Part shown: positions 1 to 7,567 of the stretch, piece by piece | How the letters are laid out: every line of letters begins with the position of its first letter | Numbering within the stretch: position 1 is the stretch's first letter | Source of the DNA: Anaerolineales bacterium | Lineage (GTDB): Bacteria > Chloroflexota > Anaerolineae > Anaerolineales > Villigracilaceae | Assembly (NCBI GenBank): GCA_025966435.1 | Contig: JAICRQ010000027.1 | Span: 1 to 15,816, forward strand | Length of the DNA stretch: 15,816 bases | Reading direction: 5' to 3' | Made by a program: the position numbers and the translations under genes | The notes under the pieces: generated by a model | The model's database searches: none | What the model was told of the DNA's origin: nothing | What the model saw: the letters and a program-made list of their open reading frames with translations, nothing else

Positions 1-1
1 A

Positions 2-94
2 GTGACCCGCCTCCTGATCACCATTTCAGACGAACACGGCAACACCCTGGAGCATGGCGAGGCAGTCCTTGCCGCAGAAGACTGGTGGGAATAA
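2..94 (+). CDS. C-terminal end of an unidentified protein (5' truncated)
   Basis: The window opens inside a plus-strand reading frame that runs to a TAA at 92-94. The 30 visible residues start VTRLLITISDEHGN and end in EDWWE. They read like a genuine protein tail: alternating hydrophobic residues suggest a beta strand, followed by a turn with D, G and N, and an acidic, tryptophan-rich end. I do not recognise a named family. Start, length and function lie outside the window. A small protein ending in a beta structure is plausible, but the call rests on composition only. It converges on the glycosyltransferase gene on the other strand, with about 150 bp between the two stop codons. Confidence 0.5.
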   Translation: MTRLLITISDEHGNTLEHGEAVLAAEDWWE

Positions 95-187
95 AAACCC
101 GCCGCGCAGGGCAGCCTCCTCGTCCAGGCTTTTGACCTGCCAGGCAATGTAGCGAAAGCGAATGCGGCGGCACCGTCCACCTCCTCC

Positions 188-223
188 TAATAAAATAAAT
201 GGGCCGACCATTTAGGTCGGCTC
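188..223 (-). terminator. Intrinsic terminator after the glycosyltransferase gene
   Basis: Positions 201-209 (gggccgacc) pair with 215-223 (ggtcggctc) as a 9-bp stem with one G-U pair and the 5-nt loop attta. Read on the minus strand, the stem lies 23 nt past the TAG of the glycosyltransferase gene and is followed by a T-rich stretch, atttattttatta. That is a standard rho-independent terminator for the minus-strand block. On the plus strand the stem is followed by cataatatg with no T run, so it should act poorly on the truncated gene at 2-94. Confidence 0.8.
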
Positions 224-246
224 ATAATATGTTGCCTGAAAAGACT

Positions 247-2607
247 CTACCGCGCGGTCCTCGGGCTTTGCACCAGCACAAACGAGGCTCGCCGCTTCCC
301 ATTGACCCGCAGCCGGTCCTCGTGCTCCCTTGCAAACTGCTGCATTTCAAGCATAGATTGGACAAGCGAAAGGGTGGACTCAGCACCCTGGTTTTCATTC
401 AGGCGGTCGATATGCAATCCATCGCGGCAGCCGCCCGTGGCTTTATCGTAGAGAGAGACACCGAGCGCGTTGCGCCCGAAGAACCATTCAAATGCCTGCG
501 TGGTGCAGTCGTACCAGCCGATATCCCCGGTGATCCGGAACGCATCCAGGCACGCCGAGAGCAGGGAGTAGACCTCCACCGGCTGCTGGTCGAAATACGA
601 GATCTGCCCCTCTTTCGGGTAAAAGCCCTGGTTCCCGATCGGCATGAACCAGCCGCGCTCCGACTGCTGGATCTTCACCAGCCAGGTCAGCGACTCCAGC
701 CCGATCGCGATCGCCTGCTCGTCATTGTTCGCCTGCCCATGGCGCAGGAGCACCTGCGGCAGCACCGGGTTACAGTACGTGACGATGTCCTCGAACCACG
801 GCCAGTTCTCGCTGCGATTCGCCTGGTAGAGGTCGATCAACTTTTGCACCAGCGTGTTTTGGACGCTCAGCACAGCCCGGTCTCCGGGGAAGCGCCTCAG
901 GTAATGCTGGATGCCCAGCAGAGAAAACGCCCAGGCACGCGGGCTGATAAACTCCAGAACTGCCGGGAGCGCCTCTTCGAACAGGCGCACAGCCATGCCC
1001 TGCAGCCCCGCCCGCTTAGAACGAGCCAGCACGGCGCCCAGAGCCCACAGAGATCGCCCGTGGCTGTCTTCTGAGCCCACTTCTTCCAGCCACTGACGGT
1101 TATAGTCCATAAAGTTGCGGAAGCGACCCTTCTCCTGGTTAAAGGCGTGCCACAGGAACGCAAGATAGCGATGCCCCAGCTCCTGGACATGCGCAATGGA
1201 TTGCTGCTCCGCTTCGGTCTGCGCCAGACCTGTCAGTTCCTCCAATTGCACCGAAACGATCAGGGCCCGGGCGTTATCGTCCGTGGTGTAGCCCTCATCG
1301 TAATTCGGCACGCTGTAGACAGCATGCTGGTACATGCCGGTCCCGTCCGTCAGCCGTTCGATATGGTCCAGCTTCATCACCGGAGCCTCTTCTACCCGTT
1401 CCTCCGTCACACTGTCGACCGTCATCAGATAGTGCTCGCTGAAGTGCTGCTGGCGGGCGCGGTCGAAGCTTTCACGATAGCTTTGCGCGACGACGGGCCA
1501 GATCATATTCCGTCCATACATGTAAGCGCGTTTACGCATCGCATCACGCTCTGCCTCGTTTTCCAGCAGATGCAGGATCGATTCGCTAATCGCCTTTGAG
1601 TCGCGGAACGGTACTAAGATGCCGCGCTCGTCAGCCAGTAACTCTTTTGCGTAGCGATAAGGCGTCGAAATAACAGCTTTCCCTGCGCTGACTGTATACG
1701 CCAGCGTACCAGAGACCACCTGCTCGGGGTCCAGATAGGGTGTAATGTAAATGTCACCTGCGCCGATGAACTCTTTGAGATCCTTGAGATCCACGAACTG
1801 GTCGTAGAACAGGACATTCTCTTCAAGACCCAGCTCGCGCACGCGTGCCTTCAGGCTGTCGCGATAGGCTTCACCTTCATGCGCAACCACGTGCGGGTGC
1901 GTCGCACCCAGGATCAAATAGGTCAGCTGGGGATGATGCTTCACTACCTCAGGCAGAGCCTCGATCACGTACTCGAGCCCCTTATTGCGTGAGAGCAGCC
2001 CGAATGTCATGATGACAAAGCGTCCCTCTGCCCCAAACTTATCTTTATGGAAACCCGGGTCCACAAACGGCACATCGTGGACGCCGTGCGGGATGAAATC
2101 AATCTTGTGCTCAGGCACGCCGTAGATGGCTTGCAAGTCACGGCGGGAATGTTCGCTCATCACCACCACGCGGTTAGAGAGCCGAGCCACCTCGCGCAGG
2201 GTTTCAAGCTGCTCGGGGGTCGGCTTTTCCAAAACGGTGTGGAAGGTGGTCACCACCGGCGCGCTGACGTTGCGCAACAGGGTCAGGATGTATTTGCCCC
2301 ACTGCCCGCCAAAGATCCCGTACTCGTGCTGGAGGCTGATCGCATCCACCGAATGCTGGTTGAGGAAGTTGGCGGCGCGCTCGTAATCGAACAGGTTCGA
2401 CTCTCGAATCTCGTAACGCACTTTATCGCAGTAGGTATATCCCTCTATGGTGTCGTTCATAGCAATGACCATGCTCTGAATATCGGGAAACTGCTCCGTG
2501 AACGCATCCGATAGATCGGTGGTAAACGTAGCTATGCCACACTGGCGAGGCAAATAGTTGCCGATAAACGCGACCCGTTTCAGGTCTGGGATGGAATTGA
2601 TTTCCAT
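247..2607 (-). CDS. Glycosyltransferase (GT4 type) fused to a C-terminal alpha/alpha-barrel domain
   Basis: The predicted 786-aa cytoplasmic enzyme probably transfers a sugar from an activated donor; donor and acceptor cannot be read from the sequence. Residues 10-190 are the N-terminal Rossmann half (FIGNYLPRQCGIATF at 14-28, HEYGIFGG at 94-101). Residues 195-390 are the donor-binding half (TFGLLSRNKG at 201-210, SGTLAY at 299-304). The classical GT4 EX7E pair is not intact: tyrosine 304 stands about where the second glutamate is expected. Residues 410-770 form a separate helical domain rich in W, D and E (TTDDNARALI at 441-450, GAESTLSLV at 741-749), resembling six-hairpin glycosidase-like folds. 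A start 21 codons upstream (2670) is open, but the ATG at 2607 has GGAG 9 nt before it and begins directly before the first strand. It is the last gene of the minus block, before a strong terminator. The family is clear; substrate is unknown. Confidence 0.82.
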   Translation of the reverse strand: MEINSIPDLKRVAFIGNYLPRQCGIATFTTDLSDAFTEQFPDIQSMVIAMNDTIEGYTYCDKVRYEIRESNLFDYERAANFLNQHSVDAISLQHEYGIFGGQWGKYILTLLRNVSAPVVTTFHTVLEKPTPEQLETLREVARLSNRVVVMSEHSRRDLQAIYGVPEHKIDFIPHGVHDVPFVDPGFHKDKFGAEGRFVIMTFGLLSRNKGLEYVIEALPEVVKHHPQLTYLILGATHPHVVAHEGEAYRDSLKARVRELGLEENVLFYDQFVDLKDLKEFIGAGDIYITPYLDPEQVVSGTLAYTVSAGKAVISTPYRYAKELLADERGILVPFRDSKAISESILHLLENEAERDAMRKRAYMYGRNMIWPVVAQSYRESFDRARQQHFSEHYLMTVDSVTEERVEEAPVMKLDHIERLTDGTGMYQHAVYSVPNYDEGYTTDDNARALIVSVQLEELTGLAQTEAEQQSIAHVQELGHRYLAFLWHAFNQEKGRFRNFMDYNRQWLEEVGSEDSHGRSLWALGAVLARSKRAGLQGMAVRLFEEALPAVLEFISPRAWAFSLLGIQHYLRRFPGDRAVLSVQNTLVQKLIDLYQANRSENWPWFEDIVTYCNPVLPQVLLRHGQANNDEQAIAIGLESLTWLVKIQQSERGWFMPIGNQGFYPKEGQISYFDQQPVEVYSLLSACLDAFRITGDIGWYDCTTQAFEWFFGRNALGVSLYDKATGGCRDGLHIDRLNENQGAESTLSLVQSMLEMQQFAREHEDRLRVNGKRRASFVLVQSPRTAR

Positions 2608-2692
2608 AGGTACACTCTCCAAAATAAGATTCACTTCACAATATTGGGTACGGTGCGGGCTGTAATGCATAAATTGCGCTTGAATGTAATCT

Positions 2693-2718
2693 CTTGACTA
2701 TAGCTTCGCTATGCCAAG
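2693..2718 (-). other. Stable hairpin upstream of the glycosyltransferase gene
   Basis: Read on the minus strand, cttggcatagc pairs with gctatagtcaag around a GAA triloop, giving about 11 pairs with one G-U and one bulged A. It lies about 85 nt before the glycosyltransferase ATG, in the 248-bp gap after the dehydrogenase. No T run follows, so it is not a normal terminator. It could be a leader structure, a processing site or chance. The rest of the gap (2608-2855) shows no convincing promoter and no ORF. Confidence 0.4.
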
Positions 2719-2855
2719 GTGTAATGGTCATGAATAGCATACATTAAGATACGACGTAGCCACTATGACAACGAAAACACGAGTAATCTATTATGCTTTG
2801 ACGGCTATGCGACGAAAAAGATAGATCCGTGGCGCCCCTAAGTCCTCTTATTCTA

Positions 2856-3638
2856 TCATATCTCCTGAAGGTGCGGGCGGATCTGTAAACTGACCACATC
2901 GCAGCGCTTCGGCTGGGTAATGGTATAGAGCACGCAAGCCGCAATATCTTCCGCTCGCAACATTTTCATCTTGCCGATCCGTTCGCGCTGCTCCGCGGGA
3001 GAATACTGGGACTGCATATCGGTGCCCACCGCCCCCGGCTCGATCAAGGTGACTTTTATGCCGATAGGGTTCACTTCCTTCCGCAGCGCCTCGGAAAAGC
3101 CTTGAATGCCAGCCTTAGTGGCAACGTAGACCGAGCTATCCTTCTCGCGCACATCGGCGCTCATCGAGCCAATGTTGACGATGTGTCCCCACCCGCTGGC
3201 TTTCATGCGCTCGACGGCTTCGTGCGTCATCGCCATGTAGCCTAACAGGTTAGTCTTAAGGATGTATTCCCATTCCGGGTACCCGCCGTCTGTAATAGGT
3301 CCGTACCCCAGCGCGGCGTTATTGATCAGGATATCGAGCTTCTCCATTTGCCGGTCGAATTCCTGGAACACATGCTGGATATCCTCTGGGTCGGAGACGT
3401 CCGCGGTCAGCCCCAGCACCTCGCCACCGGCGGCACGAATATCCTTCAGCGCCTCGTCCAGGTCATCCTGGTGCCGCCCGAAGACCATAACTTTTGCACC
3501 CTGTGACGCCAGAAGAATGGCGATTGCTCGACCAATGCCTGTCGTCCCGCCGGTAATGAGGATGGACTTGTCGGCGACAGGTTCAAGCTGGTAGTTGAAC
3601 AGTGATTGATCCAGATTTAGATTTAAGACTTCAGTCAT
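2856..3638 (-). CDS. Short-chain dehydrogenase/reductase (SDR)
   Basis: This 260-aa NAD(P)-dependent oxidoreductase has the classical SDR layout. The cofactor glycine motif TGGTTGIG is at 29-36, D80 follows beta-4, NNAA is at 106-109, and N130, S158, Y171 and K175 form the catalytic tetrad (YVATK at 171-175). R55 after beta-2 hints at NADP(H) preference. A 20-residue leader precedes the Rossmann fold, a little longer than usual; there is no signal peptide or membrane segment. Its ATG overlaps the TGA of the upstream 773-aa gene as ATGA (3635-3638), and AAAGGA within that gene's last codons serves as ribosome site, so translation is probably coupled. The coupling suggests a substrate linked to the 773-aa protein, perhaps a sugar or polyol, but classical SDRs act on too many substrates to name one. 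Confidence 0.9.
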   Translation of the reverse strand: MTEVLNLNLDQSLFNYQLEPVADKSILITGGTTGIGRAIAILLASQGAKVMVFGRHQDDLDEALKDIRAAGGEVLGLTADVSDPEDIQHVFQEFDRQMEKLDILINNAALGYGPITDGGYPEWEYILKTNLLGYMAMTHEAVERMKASGWGHIVNIGSMSADVREKDSSVYVATKAGIQGFSEALRKEVNPIGIKVTLIEPGAVGTDMQSQYSPAEQRERIGKMKMLRAEDIAACVLYTITQPKRCDVVSLQIRPHLQEI

Positions 3639-5956
3639 TGTTTATTTCCTTTCCGTCCGTTTTTATTATTCTTTCCGTTCGCACGTTTGCGTTCGCTCAC
3701 ATTCCACTGTACGATGACTGTTCGATCTCCGTACAGATCATATTCCAAATGGCCCTCTGTGGTTTCGCGGGGCTGGAGCGTTTCTGTGCTTTCATCACGC
3801 TCTGTTATCACTTCAATATTTGGCAGTTTGCCTCTACCACTTGGCATAATCCGCAAGCGGCAATAGAACCGTGGATCTCCAAGGACACGGAACATGGCTT
3901 TTCCTTCGTGTACCGTTGAAAACTCCGTAATCGGGTAATCTACATAGATCATAAAATTCTTTTCAGGCACACGCCAGTAATGACGTGGAATGATCCCAAA
4001 CGGTAGACCTGCGCCATACACTTCCTGCCCCACCTGCCCGGCAAGCTCGTAACCATCATAGATATCCTCCACCGGAATCCAGAGTTTAGGGTCTAGTTCG
4101 CCGGTCTTGGGGTTTTCGGTCATTACCTCTTTTGGCAGGTTCGGCGGATAATAGAAGCTAGCTTTGTACAGCATATTACGCAGGAATTCAGGGACCAGCA
4201 CTCTCAACCACTCCGGCATTTCTCCACTGTAGTGCATGAAGTAATCATGGAAGGCGGCAAATCCTTCCAGCTCCTCATAAACTGCTGTATAGGGTGCATC
4301 TTTGAGTGGGAACAAAGCAAAGAACGTTCGATAGTGTTCGGCATAGCCGTAATTACATTCCCACAGCCACATGTGGTTGAACGTGTTTGCCAGATTTACA
4401 AAACTCTGCTGCAGGAAATACTCATCTCCCGTTTCTTTCCAGAGACGGAGCAGAGCACCTGCCCCGAACAAGGTAATATTGGCCTGGTAAAACAGATTGA
4501 AGCCTAGCCCCTTGAGAGTGCGTGCTGCCTTTTTGGCTTCTTCCAGATACCGCTCTTCTTTGGTCAACTGATAGGCTTGCAGCATGACATGCGCGTACAC
4601 GCCAGCGACATCCGTCTCGCCGCCTGCGCCTTCTTTGGTCTCCGGGACCTGCACCTCAAGGGTGTACATGTTATAGAAAACGGGCCAATGGTAATCAAAA
4701 TGGTGGGCAACCTTAATCGCGTAATCCAAGGAGTCGATGAACAGCTTTTGAGCCGTCTTGTCACCATGAATCGCTAAGCGGGAAACATTCAGTAAAGAAT
4801 GGTAGAGATACCAGGAATCCATTGCTTCCGGCTTCTTCTGCGGCTCAGAACCATCCAACTTATTTTTTTCTGCAGCCATCCAGCGCCCTAGTACCTGTGC
4901 GTCTTTATCATAGAAGTTGGGCAATCCGCCCAACAGCTCGTCGTTGAGCGGAATTTCCTCGCCGCTCCATTCTGCGTATTCCAGTAGGGGCAGCAGCGCC
5001 GTGAGCTGCACCATACTTTCCGGCGGATTATCGTAATCGGCCACGTAAGCATTCAGATAACGCCGTCCTCTTACTTGGGTCGCGCACTTCTCATTCTCGA
5101 GGTCACGCAGAGACTTCTCAGCGATCTGCGGCCAGTGAACATATTCTGTTTCGTTGCGCGGCAAAGCTAGGAAGACCTGAGCCAGCATGTCGAGAAATTG
5201 CGGCGCCATCTCAAGGTCATCTTTCGGAACATGCGAATCCAAGACCATATAGACATCGGAGATCACAAGGTCACGGTCAGCTGCGATTGGTTTCTCTGTT
5301 GTCGTAGGGAGCGCAAACCCTAGCTCCGGCCACTCACCACCAACCGTATCAGCAAGGGAAGTCTCTGTTTGTTTGCAGTACTCATTGATCGACGTAAGGT
5401 TTTGGAAGTATAGAACGGATCCGCCCCTGGGACGGGTAAGGCTGAAATAAACTATCCCTGATCGCGGTCCGACTTGTTTGGCGTAGATGACACCTTCTGA
5501 AGCCGGCAGGTTCTCTTCCCTTCCAAGTGGAATCAGGTCTCGAGGCCAGAACGGAATGAGCAACGGAGCAACCGGGTTGAGCACAGTCTTACAATGCAAC
5601 ATGGCGCGACCTGTGTGTGGGAACTCTACTTGAACGCGGAATCCTCCCACCGTCGAACTGATTTCCACATCGATCCCGGTGTCCGTTTGTTGTATCTGAT
5701 CAATCTCTAGCCTGCCATCCGGACAATACGCCGCACGGAAGGCAATCTCGCCACCCCCTGGAAAACGAGTGACGATCCAGAGCGATTGTGTCCCTTCTAT
5801 GAGTTCAAGGGAAATATCCTCAAACGAATACGTCCAATGGGGAGATTTTCTTTCACTCCCTAATTCATCGAGTAAAGAAAGCATCCAGGGAGAGAGTCCA
5901 ACCGTCTGCTGCTCTTCGAAACCTGTGATCCCTTTTAGTTTTTCCTTCTCATCCAT
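3635..5956 (-). CDS. Unknown 773-aa protein with glycosidase-like beta / alpha-toroid / beta layout
   Basis: I do not recognise a named family. Residues 40-240 are strand-rich (TRFPGGGEIAF at 63-73, GGSVLYFQNL at 178-187). Residues 250-600 are helical, with paired helices and many aromatic and acidic residues (MDSWYLYHSL at 379-388, WLWECNYGYAEHY at 530-542). Residues 660-755 are strands again, and the last 17 residues are a K/N/G-rich basic tail. A beta domain, a helical toroid and a C-terminal beta domain is the order seen in several carbohydrate-active families (GH15/65/94-like enzymes, heparinase-type lyases), so a sugar-related role is an inference. No signal peptide or membrane segment is visible, so it is probably cytoplasmic. 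The ATG has GAGG 7 nt upstream, and a promoter candidate lies at 6088-6116. Its stop overlaps the dehydrogenase start. Confidence 0.7.
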   Translation of the reverse strand: MDEKEKLKGITGFEEQQTVGLSPWMLSLLDELGSERKSPHWTYSFEDISLELIEGTQSLWIVTRFPGGGEIAFRAAYCPDGRLEIDQIQQTDTGIDVEISSTVGGFRVQVEFPHTGRAMLHCKTVLNPVAPLLIPFWPRDLIPLGREENLPASEGVIYAKQVGPRSGIVYFSLTRPRGGSVLYFQNLTSINEYCKQTETSLADTVGGEWPELGFALPTTTEKPIAADRDLVISDVYMVLDSHVPKDDLEMAPQFLDMLAQVFLALPRNETEYVHWPQIAEKSLRDLENEKCATQVRGRRYLNAYVADYDNPPESMVQLTALLPLLEYAEWSGEEIPLNDELLGGLPNFYDKDAQVLGRWMAAEKNKLDGSEPQKKPEAMDSWYLYHSLLNVSRLAIHGDKTAQKLFIDSLDYAIKVAHHFDYHWPVFYNMYTLEVQVPETKEGAGGETDVAGVYAHVMLQAYQLTKEERYLEEAKKAARTLKGLGFNLFYQANITLFGAGALLRLWKETGDEYFLQQSFVNLANTFNHMWLWECNYGYAEHYRTFFALFPLKDAPYTAVYEELEGFAAFHDYFMHYSGEMPEWLRVLVPEFLRNMLYKASFYYPPNLPKEVMTENPKTGELDPKLWIPVEDIYDGYELAGQVGQEVYGAGLPFGIIPRHYWRVPEKNFMIYVDYPITEFSTVHEGKAMFRVLGDPRFYCRLRIMPSGRGKLPNIEVITERDESTETLQPRETTEGHLEYDLYGDRTVIVQWNVSERKRANGKNNKNGRKGNKQ

Positions 5957-6087
5957 TCTGTAACCTCACATACTAAGCTAAACCTACACCAAATATTGGC
6001 AAAGATGAAGCTGATTTGCGTCAATTTTTCGTGCAATAAATTTATTACTCTTCGTTTCCCCTGGCTCCAGCGGGAAGAATTGCTGCA

Positions 6088-6116
6088 AGTATAGAAATTT
6101 GGTGTTTGTCGTGCAA
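6088..6116 (-). promoter_or_regulatory. Candidate promoter for the 773-aa gene
   Basis: On the minus strand TTGCAC (6111-6116) and TATACT (6088-6093) are separated by exactly 17 nt. The -10 box matches consensus at 5 of 6 positions, the -35 only at 3 of 6. Transcription would start about 125 nt before the ATG at 5956, leaving a long leader. The leader and the -35 region carry repeated sequences (9-mer tcgtgcaat twice; inverted acaccaaat/atttggtgt) that could be regulatory. Confidence 0.35.
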
Positions 6117-6176
6117 TTAGGGATACCCCTTACCCCCATATAGGTGGTACAAGTGTACTGATTAATCTAGGCTTAA

Positions 6177-6953
6177 TTACCAGGCACAATTTGGTATGGT
6201 AGAGACATTGGCCTGTTTCCCCACCTGTTTATACATAGCGACGTCCGTAAAAGGCTGCCCCAAAATGCCATCATGGATCGCCCACGACCGCAAACGGATA
6301 CTGTTTGCTGCCTGCACCGAACGGAACGGGTTAGACGCGTCGAGCTGGTTATGCAGCTTGCCCCCCTCTTGGAACTCCGCGTGGATCGCCTCCATCTGGC
6401 GTTTGCCTCTCTGGTAGGCGAAACCATAACGCTCAAAGATGACTGCATTGTGATAATAGAGCGGCTCGATAAAATACATCTCATGCCCGATGCCGGTGAG
6501 GAATGAATCGAACTGCGCGATGGCTGGTCGTAATAAGCGTAAGCCGCGTCGCACCTGCCCTGGAGCAAGACCGTACTCCAATGCGGCTTTCTCTGCCTCA
6601 AGGTTGCGCTCACGCGTGCCGAAACGGGTTGGCGAACCGTTGGGCATGCGGTCTACGTCGAAGCGCGGCGATTCGGGATCATTGAGGATATAGAGCAGAA
6701 CCTGGATCTGCCCGTTCAGGGTATCGGCAAGGTGAGCATAGAGAACCGGGTCTTGAAAAGCAGGCTGGTGATAGACGCGCATTTCCACGTCGCTGGAACC
6801 TTCGGCAAACCGGAATTGCAGCAAGTCCTGATTCTCCGCCAGATCCGGTAGATGGAATCGTTCGATCAATTCTTTAGGAATAGAACGGGCATAGACTGCC
6901 CGTTTTTCCTTTTCCGGGAGCTGGTTGATACTGCCGATTGTGGATGCATTCAT
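6177..6953 (-). CDS. Unknown 258-aa protein
   Basis: I cannot assign this protein. It is soluble-looking, without signal peptide or membrane segments. Features visible are an R/D/N-rich central stretch (PRFDVDRMPNG at 96-106, RFGTRERNLEAEKAALEYG at 110-128), a helical part at 130-155, and an aromatic segment HEMYFIEPLYYHNAVIFERYG at about 157-177. The piece with N169 and FERYGF loosely recalls the end of GNAT acetyltransferases (asparagine followed by FYERxGF), but the acetyl-CoA loop is not visible, so I do not make that call. There is no clear ribosome site before the ATG; a palindromic repeat pair lies 30-80 bp upstream, between this gene and smpB. The reading frame has normal coding character and is flanked by same-strand genes, so it is very likely real. 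Confidence 0.7.
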   Translation of the reverse strand: MNASTIGSINQLPEKEKRAVYARSIPKELIERFHLPDLAENQDLLQFRFAEGSSDVEMRVYHQPAFQDPVLYAHLADTLNGQIQVLLYILNDPESPRFDVDRMPNGSPTRFGTRERNLEAEKAALEYGLAPGQVRRGLRLLRPAIAQFDSFLTGIGHEMYFIEPLYYHNAVIFERYGFAYQRGKRQMEAIHAEFQEGGKLHNQLDASNPFRSVQAANSIRLRSWAIHDGILGQPFTDVAMYKQVGKQANVSTIPNCAW

Positions 6954-6982
6954 GGATTTGTAGTCATAGTAAGAGTTCGTCG

Positions 6983-7031
6983 AGCAGTTGTACTGCTGGA
7001 CGCCCTTGTCTGCGGCAGTACAACTGCCGCA
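6983..7031. repeat. Pair of palindromic repeats (copies 1 and 2 of a 13-mer family)
   Basis: The 13-mer gcagttgtactgc (6984-6996) recurs in inverted orientation as gcagtacaactgc (7015-7027), giving a perfect 13-bp inverted repeat with an 18-nt loop. Each copy is also palindromic by itself: 6983-6997 as a 6-bp stem with a 3-nt loop and 7011-7031 as a 9-bp stem (tgcggcagt/actgccgca). It follows smpB on the minus strand, but no T run follows, so it is not a classical terminator. A third copy lies at 10339-10351. Confidence 0.75.
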
Positions 7032-7076
7032 AGAACAAACTTAAGTTGAATAGTCTCCCACTACCAAACTACCCAA

Positions 7077-7535
7077 CTATCTTACTCGTGCTTCCCGTTC
7101 TGCACTGCGAGCTTCATCCCGTTTGGCGATGGCTTCGCGTTTATCGTATGCCTTTTTGCCTTTTGCCAGGGCGATCTCGATCTTGGCGCGCCCATCTTTT
7201 AAGTAGACACGGATCGGCACGATGGTCATGCCCTTCATACGGACGTTGTTCCATAGCTCGCGGATCTGCTTTTTATGCAACAGCAAACGACGGCGGCGGC
7301 GCGGCTCGTGGTTGAAGCGGCTGGCTTGCTCGTAGGGGGCAATGTGCGCATCGACGAGCCAGGCTTGCTCCCCGTTATCGATGTCCACAAAGGATTCCTG
7401 GATGCTTATTTGTCCCGCGCGAATAGACTTGATTTCACTCCCCTGCAGGGCGAGACCCGCCTCGAACTTTTCCAGCAGGAAATATTCAAATCCCGCTTTG
7501 CGGTTGGTTGCGACAACTTTGACGTTTTCAGACAT
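7077..7535 (-). CDS. smpB: SsrA (tmRNA)-binding protein SmpB
   Basis: SmpB binds the tRNA-like domain of tmRNA and places it in the A site of stalled ribosomes during trans-translation. The 152-aa length is normal. Family signatures are present: GFEYFLLEKFEAGLALQGSE at 15-34 leading into IKSIRAG, the HIAPYEQA segment near 65, and the ALAKGKKAYDKRE motif near 122-134, followed by the basic C-terminal tail (RDEARSAEREARVR) that enters the mRNA channel. The gene starts 32 bp after the stop of the Rph-like gene on the same strand, so the two may share a transcript. No strong Shine-Dalgarno is visible, only a purine stretch aagaagcgg about 14 nt upstream; a TAAAAT box lies 8 nt before the ATG. No ssrA gene is found in the window. 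Confidence 0.96.
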   Translation of the reverse strand: MSENVKVVATNRKAGFEYFLLEKFEAGLALQGSEIKSIRAGQISIQESFVDIDNGEQAWLVDAHIAPYEQASRFNHEPRRRRRLLLHKKQIRELWNNVRMKGMTIVPIRVYLKDGRAKIEIALAKGKKAYDKREAIAKRDEARSAEREARVR

Positions 7536-7567
7536 AGGGATTCATTTTACCGCTTCTTATATCGCCT

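Noticed and set aside
199..1074. Plus-strand open frame of 291 codons inside the glycosyltransferase gene
   Set aside because: It lies opposite the conserved C-terminal domain, is rich in R, Q, H, L and P as expected for a GC-rich antisense frame, and has no recognisable motif.
1147..2514. Plus-strand open frames of 150 and 155 codons opposite the glycosyltransferase
   Set aside because: Antisense shadows of the two Rossmann halves with conserved GT motifs on the minus strand.
7011..7031. Hairpin after smpB as an intrinsic terminator
   Set aside because: The 9-bp stem is good, but on the minus strand it is followed by gacaaggg without a T tract; better described as part of the palindromic repeat family.
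7504..7520. Five-codon open frame overlapping the smpB start (ATG AAT CCC, ends inside smpB)
   Set aside because: Too short and without a ribosome site; probably chance.
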